A stretch of DNA of 64,000 nt from CAYPAV01 sp964408805 (GTDB lineage Bacteria; Pseudomonadota; Alphaproteobacteria; UBA8366), in the NCBI GenBank assembly GCA_964408805.1, contig CAYPAV010000003.1, forward strand, positions 186,001 to 250,000. The letters run 5' to 3'. Within the stretch, counting starts at the first letter, position 1. Each line of letters opens with the position of its first letter. Under the pieces are notes generated by a model that did not search any database, was not told the origin of the DNA, and worked only from the letters and a program-made list of their open reading frames with translations. Made by a program: the position numbers and the translations under genes. Shown piece after piece: positions 45,728-53,419 of this stretch.

Positions 45728-46504
45728 ATGACCGATATTTCGGCGGCGGCCGACGCCCTCATCGCGGCGCGGCGGGAGAAGCGCGTGATCGATGCCCTGC
45801 CGGGCGGACTTCCGGGCTCGATCGAGGAAGCCTATGCGATCCAGGACGCGGCGATCGAACGGATGGGCGAGGCGATTGCCGGCTGGAAGGTCGCCTTCAC
45901 CAATGCCGCCGCGCAAGAGGCGATGAAGACCGACGCCCCGGCGGCGGGGCCGATGTTCGCCTCTTATGTCCATGAGAGCCCGGCTGCGGTCTCGCTCCCC
46001 GATCCGAGCCTGCGGCTCAGCGAATGCGAATTCGCCTTCCGCCTCTCGGCCGACCTGCCGGCGAAAGCGGGCGATTATACCGATGACGACATCGCCGCGG
46101 TCGTGGCCTCCGTCCACCCGGCGATCGAGATCGCCGACCGGCGGATGAGCGCGGACGTGCCGATGAACGCGATCACGATGATTGCCGATTTCGGCGGCAA
46201 CGCCGCCTTCGCCTTCGGGACCGGCACCACCGACTGGCAGGCCATCGATTTCCCGAATCAGGCCGTGCGCCACCTGGTCGACGGGGCGGAACAGGCGGTG
46301 GGCAGCGGGGCCGCGGTTTCGGACGGCAATCCGCTCGGCTCCGTGACCTGGCTCGCCAACAATCTGAAGGGCCGGGGGCATGGGTTGAAGAAGGGTGACT
46401 GGGTTTCCAGCGGCCTCGCCACCCAGGGGATCCGGATCGACGACGGCGGGACCATCGCCGGCGATTTCGGCAGCCTTGGCACGGTCGAGCTGCGTTTCGC
46501 GTAA
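45728..46504 (+). CDS. 2-keto-4-pentenoate hydratase/fumarylacetoacetate hydrolase-fold protein
   Basis: A 258-residue MhpD-like hydratase. LIAARREKRVIDALPGG begins the fold; the metal ligands are in RLSECEFAFRLSADLP (Glu-x-Glu, about residues 98-113), and PAIEIADRRMS (about 130-140) is the conserved third ligand region. Adds water to 2-hydroxydienoic acids in meta-cleavage pathways, or acts as a related decarboxylase. It lies 18 bases after the EF-G-like stop, so co-transcription is likely although the functions are unrelated. Confidence 0.88.
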   Translation: MTDISAAADALIAARREKRVIDALPGGLPGSIEEAYAIQDAAIERMGEAIAGWKVAFTNAAAQEAMKTDAPAAGPMFASYVHESPAAVSLPDPSLRLSECEFAFRLSADLPAKAGDYTDDDIAAVVASVHPAIEIADRRMSADVPMNAITMIADFGGNAAFAFGTGTTDWQAIDFPNQAVRHLVDGAEQAVGSGAAVSDGNPLGSVTWLANNLKGRGHGLKKGDWVSSGLATQGIRIDDGGTIAGDFGSLGTVELRFA

Positions 46505-46607
46505 CCGCCGCCACCCCAACCGGCGCGCCCTCACGCAAGCGTGACTTTCCGTCGCCGGCCGCGCATTCTATGAAAATGGAATAATTCTAAAAACCAAGGA
46601 AGCGGCG

Positions 46608-47579
46608 ATGCTGACCAAGGTCAAACAGGGCTGGGAACTTCCCGAGCGGGCGGCGACGGACGAGGGCGTCTATCTGGACCGGCGCACCCTCTGCAAGGCG
46701 ATCGCGGCGGGGCCGATGCTGCTCTCGCCCGGCGCGGCGCTGGCCGCCAAGGCCGCGCCCGAGGACCCGACGGCGGACCTCTACCCGATGAAGCGGAACC
46801 CGGCCTATACCCTGGACCGCGAGATCACCGACGAAAAATGGCCGCTGATCTACAACAACTTCTATGAATTCGGCAGCCACAAGCGCGTCGCCAAGGCGGC
46901 ACAAAAGCTCAAGATCCGCCCCTGGCAGGTCAAGATCGACGGGCTGGTCGAAAAGGAGATGACCCTCGATTTCGACGACCTCATCCGCAAGATGCCGCTC
47001 GAGGAACGGCTCTACCGCTTTCGCTGCGTCGAACGCTGGGCGATGGCGGTGCCGTGGAGCGGCTTCCCCCTGAAGGCGCTGGTCGAGCTGGCGAAGCCGC
47101 TGGCCAAGGCGAAATACATCGAGATGGAGACCCTGGCCGACAAGGCGACGATGCCGGGGCTGAAGCAGTTCTGGTATCCCTGGCCCTATATCGAGGGGCT
47201 GACCATCGAGGAGGCGACGAACGAGCTCGCCTTCATCGCGACCGGCCTCTACGGCAAGCCGATCGCGCGCCAGAACGGGGCGCCCTTGCGCCTCGTCGTC
47301 CCCTGGAAATACGGTTTCAAGAACATCAAGTCGATCGTGCGCCTGACCTTCACCACCAAGAAACCGAAGACCTTCTGGGAGGTCGTGCAGGGGCGCGAGT
47401 ACAGCTTCTGGGCCAACATCAACCCCGAAGTCCGCCATCCCCGCTGGAGCCAGGCCATGGAGACCATGCTCGGCACTGATGAGAAGATCCCGACCCAGCT
47501 CTATAACGGCTACGCCGACCAGGTGGCGCATCTCTATACGGGGCTGGAAAAGCGGCTGGGGAAGAAGCTGTTCCGGTAG
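46608..47579 (+). CDS. msrP: Protein-methionine-sulfoxide reductase catalytic subunit MsrP
   Basis: A 323-residue molybdenum enzyme that repairs oxidised methionine in periplasmic proteins. The Tat signal DRRTLCKAIAAG (about residues 24-35) precedes the mature domain; the Mo-ligating Cys is in YRFRCVERWAMAVPWSG (about 138-154). PIARQNGAPLRLVVPWKYGF and the end are MsrP-typical. The usual heme subunit gene msrQ is not next to it; an M81 peptidase gene follows. Reducing power must come from an unlinked partner. Confidence 0.92.
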   Translation: MLTKVKQGWELPERAATDEGVYLDRRTLCKAIAAGPMLLSPGAALAAKAAPEDPTADLYPMKRNPAYTLDREITDEKWPLIYNNFYEFGSHKRVAKAAQKLKIRPWQVKIDGLVEKEMTLDFDDLIRKMPLEERLYRFRCVERWAMAVPWSGFPLKALVELAKPLAKAKYIEMETLADKATMPGLKQFWYPWPYIEGLTIEEATNELAFIATGLYGKPIARQNGAPLRLVVPWKYGFKNIKSIVRLTFTTKKPKTFWEVVQGREYSFWANINPEVRHPRWSQAMETMLGTDEKIPTQLYNGYADQVAHLYTGLEKRLGKKLFR

Positions 47580-47599
47580 GCGCCTTTCGGCCTAACTTT

Positions 47600-47618
47600 T
47601 CATTCCACGCCGGAATGA
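47600..47618. other. 7-bp inverted repeat between msrP and the M81 peptidase gene
   Basis: TCATTCC and GGAATGA flank ACGCC. It lies just before the AGAAGGA ribosome site of the next gene. No T-run follows, so it is not a standard terminator and could hinder initiation when folded. Confidence 0.4.
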
Positions 47619-47631
47619 GAAGGAAACCCGA

Positions 47632-49128
47632 ATGGCGCGCATTGCGATCGGCGGCTTCATGCACGAGACCAACTGCTTCGTGCCCGATCCGACCGAATAC
47701 CACCATTTCGTCTCCTCGGCCGACCGCTTCGGCATCCTCGGCGGCGAGGAATTGGTCGATAAGCTGGCGGTCTCCGGAACCTCCATGTCGGGGTTCCTCA
47801 AGGCGAGCGGCAACAATCATGAAATAAGCCCGCTGCTGTGGACCTCGACGGCGCCGGGCGGCCTGGTGACGGCGGCGGCCTATGAGCGGATCGGCGCCGA
47901 ACTGCTCGCCCGCCTGAGCGACGCCATGCCGGTCGAGGGTGTCTACCTCAACCTCCACGGCGCCATGGTGTCGGCGGGCCACGAGGACGGCGAGGGGGAG
48001 CTCCTCCGCCGGGTCCGCGGCATCGTCGGCGAGGACGCCCCCATCGTCGTCACCCTCGACTACCACGCCAACGTCACGTCCAAAATGGTGGCCTTGGCGG
48101 ACGCCCTCCTGCCCTACGAAACCTATCCCCATATCGACCAGAACGAGACCGGAGAGCGCGCCGCCCGCGCCATGACCCGCCTCCTGGTCGAGGGAAGGCC
48201 CACCGCCCGCGCGCTCCGCCATCTGCCCTTCCTGATCCCGCTCAATTTTCAATGCACCATGGTCGAGCCCTCGAAAGGGATCGTCGCGGCGGCAAGGGAG
48301 GCGATGCGCGCCGAGATCGTCTCGCTCGGCTATCTCGCGGGTTTCCCGCCCTCGGACCTCTACGATTGCGGCCCGAGCGTCAGCGCCCATGGCTACGACC
48401 AGGGGATCGTGGACAAGGCGGTCGACGACGTCACCCAATATGTCGCCCTCAAGGAGGCGGAGTTCGCCGAACCCATGATGACGCCCGACGAGGCGGTACG
48501 GGAGGCCATGAAAATCGCCGCCGGCGCCGGCCGTCCCGTGGTGATCGCCGATACCCAGGACAATCCCGGCTGCGGCGGCAGCGGCGATACGGTCGGCATG
48601 CTGGAGGCGTTGCTGCGGAATGGGCCCAAAGACGCGGTCTTCGGGTTGTTGACCGACGACCTGGCGGCGAAAGCGGCCCACGAGGCGGGGGAAGGGGCGG
48701 AGATCACCCTGGCGCTTGGCGGCCGCACCGACCTGCCCGGCGTCGAGCCCTTCTTTGGCACCTTCAAGGTCGAGAAACTCTGCGACGGCAATTTTGTCGC
48801 CCCCGGCCCCGTTGCCCAGGGCCGCGAGGCGCAAATCGGCCCCTCGGCCCTGCTCTCGATCGAGGGGGTCCGGATCGCGCTTGGCAGCCGCCGCATGCAA
48901 ACCCACGATCGCGCCGTCTTCCAGCATTTCGGCATCGAGCTCGAGCGCCAGGCGATCATCGTCCTGAAGAGCACCTGCCATTTCCGCGCCGATTTCGAGC
49001 CCATCGCCGAGACCGTCCTCGTCGCCCTCGCCCCCGGCGGCTACATCGCCAACCCGGCCGAGCACCCGTATCGGAACTTGCGGGCGGGGGTGCGGCTGTA
49101 TCCGTTGGGACCGGTGTTTCGGAGGTAG
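47632..49128 (+). CDS. M81 family metallopeptidase (MlrC-like)
   Basis: A 498-residue MlrC-type protein. MARIAIGGFMHETNCFVPDP contains the His-Glu near the N terminus; VTLDYHANVTSKMVALADAL (about residues 141-160) and ETYPHIDQNETG follow, giving the metal-binding Asp and His residues of the family. The C-terminal MlrC domain includes DTQDNPGCGGSGDTVGML (about 305-322). MlrC cleaves linearised microcystin peptides in Sphingomonas, but the family is broad and other short peptides or amides are more probable substrates here. Ends at the left border of an AT-richer zone. Confidence 0.9.
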   Translation: MARIAIGGFMHETNCFVPDPTEYHHFVSSADRFGILGGEELVDKLAVSGTSMSGFLKASGNNHEISPLLWTSTAPGGLVTAAAYERIGAELLARLSDAMPVEGVYLNLHGAMVSAGHEDGEGELLRRVRGIVGEDAPIVVTLDYHANVTSKMVALADALLPYETYPHIDQNETGERAARAMTRLLVEGRPTARALRHLPFLIPLNFQCTMVEPSKGIVAAAREAMRAEIVSLGYLAGFPPSDLYDCGPSVSAHGYDQGIVDKAVDDVTQYVALKEAEFAEPMMTPDEAVREAMKIAAGAGRPVVIADTQDNPGCGGSGDTVGMLEALLRNGPKDAVFGLLTDDLAAKAAHEAGEGAEITLALGGRTDLPGVEPFFGTFKVEKLCDGNFVAPGPVAQGREAQIGPSALLSIEGVRIALGSRRMQTHDRAVFQHFGIELERQAIIVLKSTCHFRADFEPIAETVLVALAPGGYIANPAEHPYRNLRAGVRLYPLGPVFRR

Positions 49129-49232
49129 AGGGGTGTTGAGGATTGGGTGGTTGGTTGGGTTTTCCGATTGGGAAATTCTAATACGAGGTGGATCGATAAA
49201 GGTTTGGCGTCACCCTAAATTGAAGGTCAGCC

Positions 49233-49575
49233 CTAAATTGGGTCTTCGCTATCCACAACAACCAAATTTTCCAACTTGGCTTGACCTTCAACAATATCCT
49301 CCGGAACAGCGTCGACAATAGCTCGATTAGGAGGGAGGGGAACTAGATTTTCCATTCGGAAACTCTCGGTAAATGCGGCGCGGTCATTTAGCTCGACCAA
49401 CACTGGATTTTCGCAGCTGGAAGCCTTGCCAAATATCACCGCGTGGCGCGCTTCCAAGCTGGGTAAGATTTTCGCGTAATCGCTACCGATATAATTGGAC
49501 AGAAATTCTTTGCCGGTATCGTCAAAAGTCCGCATAGCGAATATCGTGTTGCATTGATTAAGGATGGTCTTAGTT
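49233..49575 (-). pseudogene. HerA-type ATPase, C-terminal remnant
   Basis: On the minus strand, from about 49575 to the stop at 49233, the frame reads TKTILNQCNTIFAMRTFDD, SNYIGSDYAKILPSLEARHA, VIFGKASS and LVELNDRAA. This is the pattern of the C-terminal end of HerA/DUF87 DNA-translocating ATPases after Walker B (NQCNT with a downstream arginine, then LPSLxxxxA). The Walker motifs and the rest are absent because the frame further upstream is only the antisense of another gene. It is therefore the tail of a gene cut by rearrangement. Base composition is lower in GC than the flanks. Confidence 0.65.
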
Positions 49576-50289
49576 ACGTTCGCTGACCGGGAAGACAATC
49601 CGGTATACAAGGCTCTCAAGAAAAAGGCGAAACAGGTCAAAGGTGCGGCAAATGGAACGTTAAAATGTATTTTTCTTGTCGATGCCGGTTGCGATCTGCT
49701 GCGGCGACTCCGCCCCATGGGGGGTGTAAATGAGATCAGCGGAGAAGAAATTCTGCACCATGCGCTTTCGAAGCTGAGCATTGATGTTGTTGTTGTACTT
49801 TCGCCACTACGACGAAGGAATTTTGTGTTTACGTCGCATTCCGAGATTCTTTGGAAGGTAAATTGTTTCGATTCTCGGCACAATATTTCGGATGGGGAGT
49901 ATGACCGAATTAGGCAGTTAGCCGCGCAGCTTCCAAAACCGAAATTTGAAGCCTATCTAGCAAGAGATATTCATATACAAGGAGGCTTCGCAGGCGATGG
50001 AAGAAATTGGCACCTGCCGACACACATCACGACGAGGCAAGGAGGGAAAATGACGATCAAATTATCCGCAAGTCTGTTGCATGAGTATCTCGCAGGGCGG
50101 ATTGATGCCAATCAGTTCAAGGACGAGGCTTTCACCAATGATAGGAACTATTTTGCCATGGAGCTTACGCGCGGAAATGCCATAAGAAATGCCCAATTCG
50201 AATCCGGCGGAATCGATGAAGACGATGACTACGTTATTTTCGACCTCGATATCGATTGGGACAAAATTGCTAAAAGGAAACCAAATTGA
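49564..50289 (+). CDS. Protein of unknown function, possibly 5'-truncated
   Basis: A 241-residue frame from an ATG at 49564 with AAGG upstream. Not recognised. It looks like a real protein: mixed helices and strands, VKGAANGTLKCIFLVDAGCD (about residues 26-45), ISGEEILHHALSKLSIDVVV (about 58-77), and an acidic C terminus with DEDDDYVIFDLDIDWDKIA (about 216-234). No signal peptide or transmembrane helix. The absence of an N-terminal domain start and the abrupt join to an antisense HerA tail suggest that the first part of the gene has been lost. AT-richer than neighbours, so likely acquired. Confidence 0.55.
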   Translation: MVLVTFADREDNPVYKALKKKAKQVKGAANGTLKCIFLVDAGCDLLRRLRPMGGVNEISGEEILHHALSKLSIDVVVVLSPLRRRNFVFTSHSEILWKVNCFDSRHNISDGEYDRIRQLAAQLPKPKFEAYLARDIHIQGGFAGDGRNWHLPTHITTRQGGKMTIKLSASLLHEYLAGRIDANQFKDEAFTNDRNYFAMELTRGNAIRNAQFESGGIDEDDDYVIFDLDIDWDKIAKRKPN

Positions 50290-50359
50290 TCGTCATGTCT
50301 CACTTCTTCCCGGCTGGCACTTTCGCTGTGGAATCCACCAGGCCCCAATGAAAAAAAGT

Positions 50360-50405
50360 GGGCGTCATATTCATTAAAATGAATAACGGGGACATCATAC
50401 TTATT
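50360..50405. repeat. Paired degenerate repeats resembling REP/RAYT-associated sequences
   Basis: GGGCGTCATATTCATT (50360-50375) and GGGGACATCATACTTATT (50388-50405) are imperfect copies of one another in the same orientation, spaced by an inverted ATTCATT/AATGAAT. The second copy reads AATAAGTATGATGTCCCC on the other strand, a form often seen next to REP-associated tyrosine transposases. No transposase gene is present. Confidence 0.5.
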
Positions 50406-50458
50406 AAATAATCATCCTCGCCCGACCGATCGCCGAAACAGAGCGACGGCCCCTCCCC

Positions 50459-50962
50459 CTACGCCCCCGCCGACAACAGCACCGACGCATCCTTATGCCC
50501 CGACCATTTGGGCAAGCCGTCTTCGACATCCATCACCCGCAGCCCATAGAAGATGTGACAGCTCGGCTTAAAGGCCTCGGGCACATTCGGCGGGATGCCG
50601 AAATCGAACAGGGACGGGAAGGCGAGCCACATGCGGCGGCCCTCGTCGGCGATCGGGGTGCCGCAGAGGGCGCAGCTTACCTTGGCCGGCAGGCGGCGGC
50701 GGAGTTCGTCGCGCGCGGCGTCGTAGAAGCGGAGATGGTCGAGGCCCCGGGTGATTTGGACGTGGTGCTTCTCGAAGATCGCCGCCCATTGCATCGGGGC
50801 GCCGTGCAGTTTCTGGCAAGCCCGGCAATGGCAGATCTTGGCGTCCGCGGGATCGGCCGAGACCGCATAGGCGACCTCGCCGCAATGGCAGCTCGCCCGG
50901 TATTTGGCCGCGAAGGACTCACCGGCCCGAGGGGCGAATAGGTCAGCGAAGTCGGTCGTCAT
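50459..50962 (-). CDS. GFA family protein (Mss4-like zinc fold)
   Basis: A 167-residue member of the glutathione-dependent formaldehyde-activating enzyme family. Zinc ligands are seen as ASCHCGEVAY (about residues 24-33), ICHCRACQKLHG (about 43-54) and VSCALCGTPI (about 95-104). The start at 50962 (MTTDFADLF) is preferred over a TTG at 50980. Many GFA proteins are not truly formaldehyde-related; substrate unknown. GC-rich, so it resembles native genome inside the AT-richer zone. Confidence 0.85.
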   Translation of the reverse strand: MTTDFADLFAPRAGESFAAKYRASCHCGEVAYAVSADPADAKICHCRACQKLHGAPMQWAAIFEKHHVQITRGLDHLRFYDAARDELRRRLPAKVSCALCGTPIADEGRRMWLAFPSLFDFGIPPNVPEAFKPSCHIFYGLRVMDVEDGLPKWSGHKDASVLLSAGA

Positions 50963-51097
50963 CGCGGCGCACTCGATCAATTCATCGACTTAGAGAGATA
51001 CCATATCCATTTTCATGGTTCCGAGCCCTTCGTTTGTCGCACGCCCCCCCCACCCCAACCCGCAGACGCTAGGAGGAGAGACCGGTGTCGTTCGCCA

Positions 51098-51754
51098 TTA
51101 GACGAAATGATGACGTAACCGGAAATAAACGAAGATTAAGGTTCCCGCGACGGAGATCGGCACCGCGCTTTGAGCGATTCGTCGATTGTCCATGAATTTG
51201 AACAGCGCGAGATATAAAATAGTCCCATCGATAATCACTATCAGGCCGGCAACGGCGAGCATCCAAAATATAGCGACCATGATCTGGATAAACACATTGT
51301 CTTCCCACATCACGAAATTCCCGAATGCTAGAACGCACCCGATTATTATTGATTCGACGACGTGTAAATGTAGGCGTCCTTTTACGCCGAATGCGTGGGC
51401 CACATATCTGTAAATTGGATCAATCTTTGCGTTGCCGGTGCTTTCAAATTCGCTTTCTTCTTCGTCGTTTCCGCGAACGATTTGCCAAAAAACCTTCTCA
51501 AGGATTTTCCAAAGGCGACGCCAATCGTTTTCCCATGCGCTTGGCCGCATCAGCCTGATGCCCAAATAGGGGGTGAAGATGCATCGGAACCCCCAGCCCA
51601 AGGCCCAAGGCACCACGACGAAGAGGGCATAGATTTCCGGATCCTTGAATACCCGATCGATAAAATCCGGCCCGGCAAATATGCGATACGCGATATAGAC
51701 ACTCAAACCGGCGCCGATAAGACAACCAGTCCAATAGCCAATATCACCGATCAT
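51098..51754 (-). CDS. Membrane protein of unknown function, start possibly frameshifted
   Basis: A 218-residue protein with about five hydrophobic segments, for example YWTGCLIGAGLSVYIAY (about residues 7-23), IYALFVVVPWALGWGF and VAIFWMLAVAGLIVIIDGTI. A polar stretch with EEESEFESTGNAK lies in the middle. Not recognised. The sequence upstream of the ATG continues in frame as KFDPKNPEAIEKRAGR without a start codon, and joins an ATG at 51824 if one T is removed from the four-T run at 51814-51817. AT-richer than the genome around it. Confidence 0.6.
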   Translation of the reverse strand: MIGDIGYWTGCLIGAGLSVYIAYRIFAGPDFIDRVFKDPEIYALFVVVPWALGWGFRCIFTPYLGIRLMRPSAWENDWRRLWKILEKVFWQIVRGNDEEESEFESTGNAKIDPIYRYVAHAFGVKGRLHLHVVESIIIGCVLAFGNFVMWEDNVFIQIMVAIFWMLAVAGLIVIIDGTILYLALFKFMDNRRIAQSAVPISVAGTLIFVYFRLRHHFV

Positions 51755-52081
51755 TCGCCCGGCGCGCTTTTCAATGGCTTCGGGATTCTTTGGATCAAAT
51801 TTGGAAATGGCTGTTTTCTCTCATTATCCGGCGGCTCGGGCTACTCAAGATGATCGGGAATCGTGAAATTTTCCAGACGCCGACACTGAATATTGCCTGC
51901 ATTACTTGGCTTTCTCTGTCTTCTATCATCACCTGCGACCGTTTGGCGGATCTTGTTCAACTCGGAGAGAAAATAGGGGAACACTGATTTATTAATGATC
52001 TTTCCCGGTGAAAGCGGACGGAAACTTCAACGGTCGAGAATGGCCGGAGATGACCCCGAGTGGCTAGGCGTCGTTCGGATA
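51755..52081. other. 327-bp gap upstream of the membrane protein gene
   Basis: The part next to the gene (51755-51824) probably encodes the missing N terminus described above. The rest is AT-rich, with no convincing gene or RNA. It lies between the upstream end of the membrane gene and the 3' end of the Ldh-family gene. Confidence 0.5.
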
Positions 52082-53116
52082 TTAGTCCTCGGCCCCATGA
52101 CGGTGTTGTCCTTCCGCCAGTCTTTCGAGCGCATCACGAATTATTCGGTCGATCTCGATCCCATCGCGGCCCAACCGTTTTCGGACGCGATAGCTGCGTT
52201 CGCCCGGAATTCGGATTTCGCCGACTCCCTCCAAGCGCGGGGCCGCCTTTATATCGGCGATCCGCTTCGTCAAATCGCGCCGGTAGTCCTCGGGCGAAAG
52301 GAACAGGTCCGGTTTGAAGGCAATGATCATATAGCCGCGGACATCGCCGGACGCGCGCGCGCCGGCGCAGAGCACGCCCATCGCATCCATGGCGAGGGCC
52401 AGACCGAACCCCTTGTAGCCGCCGGTGGGTCCGCCGAACGGTAGCAGTGCCCCACGCCGCGCTTCCTTGGCGTCCGTGGTCGGTTGGCCATCCGGTCCCA
52501 GCGCCACACCTTCCGGGATCGGCGTGTCCAGGCGCGCCCTGAACTGCAAGTCGGTCCCCATGAAGGCGGAAGTGCCCATATCGATGACCAGGGGGTCGCC
52601 CTCGGTCGGAAATCCGAAGGCGATGGGGTTCGTACCGAGTTTCGGCGTGGTGCCGCCAAAGGGGGCGACATGCGGTTCGGCGCTCACCGTGTGAATGCCG
52701 ATGAGACCCTCTCGCGCCATCATTTCGCAATAATAGGCGCTGCGTCCGCTCATCCAGGTATTGGACAGACAGATGATGGCGAAGCCGTGTTGTTTGGCGC
52801 GTGTGATCGCCTCGCCCGCGGCATGGTGGATCGCGATCATGCCGACATTGTTGCCGCCGTCGAGCAACGCGGAGACGGCGGTCTCCCTCACCGTTCGCAC
52901 CGGTTGACGCGGTTTCTTGAATTTTGGCGAGTCGAAGATGTTGAGCAACTTCGGCAGACCGGAATATTCGTACCCGCAGAGCGCGGCATCGACGACATGG
53001 TCCGCGAGGATACACGCCTCTCCGACCTCGAAACCGATGCCTCGCATCGCACGTTCGGAAAGTGCGCGCGCTTCCGTGACGGAGAGATGAATTCGATCGG
53101 CGGATGGCTCTGGCAT
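52082..53116 (-). CDS. Ldh family (malate/L-lactate dehydrogenase type 2) oxidoreductase
   Basis: A 344-residue NAD(P)-dependent 2-hydroxyacid dehydrogenase of the LDH2/MDH2 fold, unrelated to classical lactate dehydrogenase. VGMIAIHHAAGEAITRAKQH (about residues 96-115) contains the catalytic His, TPKLGTNPIAFGFPTEGDP (about 160-178) and GPTGGYKGFGLALAMD (about 229-244) are the conserved cofactor and substrate blocks. Relatives reduce or oxidise ureidoglycolate, sulfolactate or malate. It stands alone, bordering the AT-richer zone. Confidence 0.88.
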   Translation of the reverse strand: MPEPSADRIHLSVTEARALSERAMRGIGFEVGEACILADHVVDAALCGYEYSGLPKLLNIFDSPKFKKPRQPVRTVRETAVSALLDGGNNVGMIAIHHAAGEAITRAKQHGFAIICLSNTWMSGRSAYYCEMMAREGLIGIHTVSAEPHVAPFGGTTPKLGTNPIAFGFPTEGDPLVIDMGTSAFMGTDLQFRARLDTPIPEGVALGPDGQPTTDAKEARRGALLPFGGPTGGYKGFGLALAMDAMGVLCAGARASGDVRGYMIIAFKPDLFLSPEDYRRDLTKRIADIKAAPRLEGVGEIRIPGERSYRVRKRLGRDGIEIDRIIRDALERLAEGQHRHGAED

Positions 53117-53419
53117 GTCAGCGGCTCGTGGATTTATGCAAGGGGTAAACGGGCTTTCCGAACGTCGCTACGATTGGAGTCATGACGCCTCGGAGTCGGT
53201 TTTTAATATCCAATTGTTTTCCGGCCGGAATGGAGGGTCAAGCCGCCGTCAATTCCTCGAATCCCGGAATTCTCCAATTCGAGGTCCTACGGACACAAAG
53301 CGGTGGCGCGTTTGGAAACTGAATCCACCCTTCCCAGGTGGGGAAAAAGGTCATGTCCCCCCATATTCTTCGCGTCTTCGATCGCGAGAGATGGAATAGG
53401 CGGACGCTCGACGGCGCCC
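53117..53419. other. 303-bp intergenic region
   Basis: Upstream of the Ldh-family gene and downstream of the enolase-superfamily gene, both leftward. It includes an AT-rich tract GGTTTTTAATATCCAATTGT (53199-53218) that could be the Ldh promoter. I see no gene or structured RNA. Confidence 0.4.

Noticed and set aside
43541..46534. A 997-codon minus-strand open frame
   Set aside because: Antisense to the EF-G-like gene and the hydratase gene, both clearly conserved; no family motifs.
49213..49240. Two copies of CCCTAAATTG spaced 18 bases apart
   Set aside because: Only two short copies, not flanking any element; could be chance in AT-rich DNA.
51790..51987. A 65-codon plus-strand open frame in the gap near 51.8 kb
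   Set aside because: No ribosome site or recognisable motif, and it is antisense to the likely N-terminal extension of the membrane protein gene.
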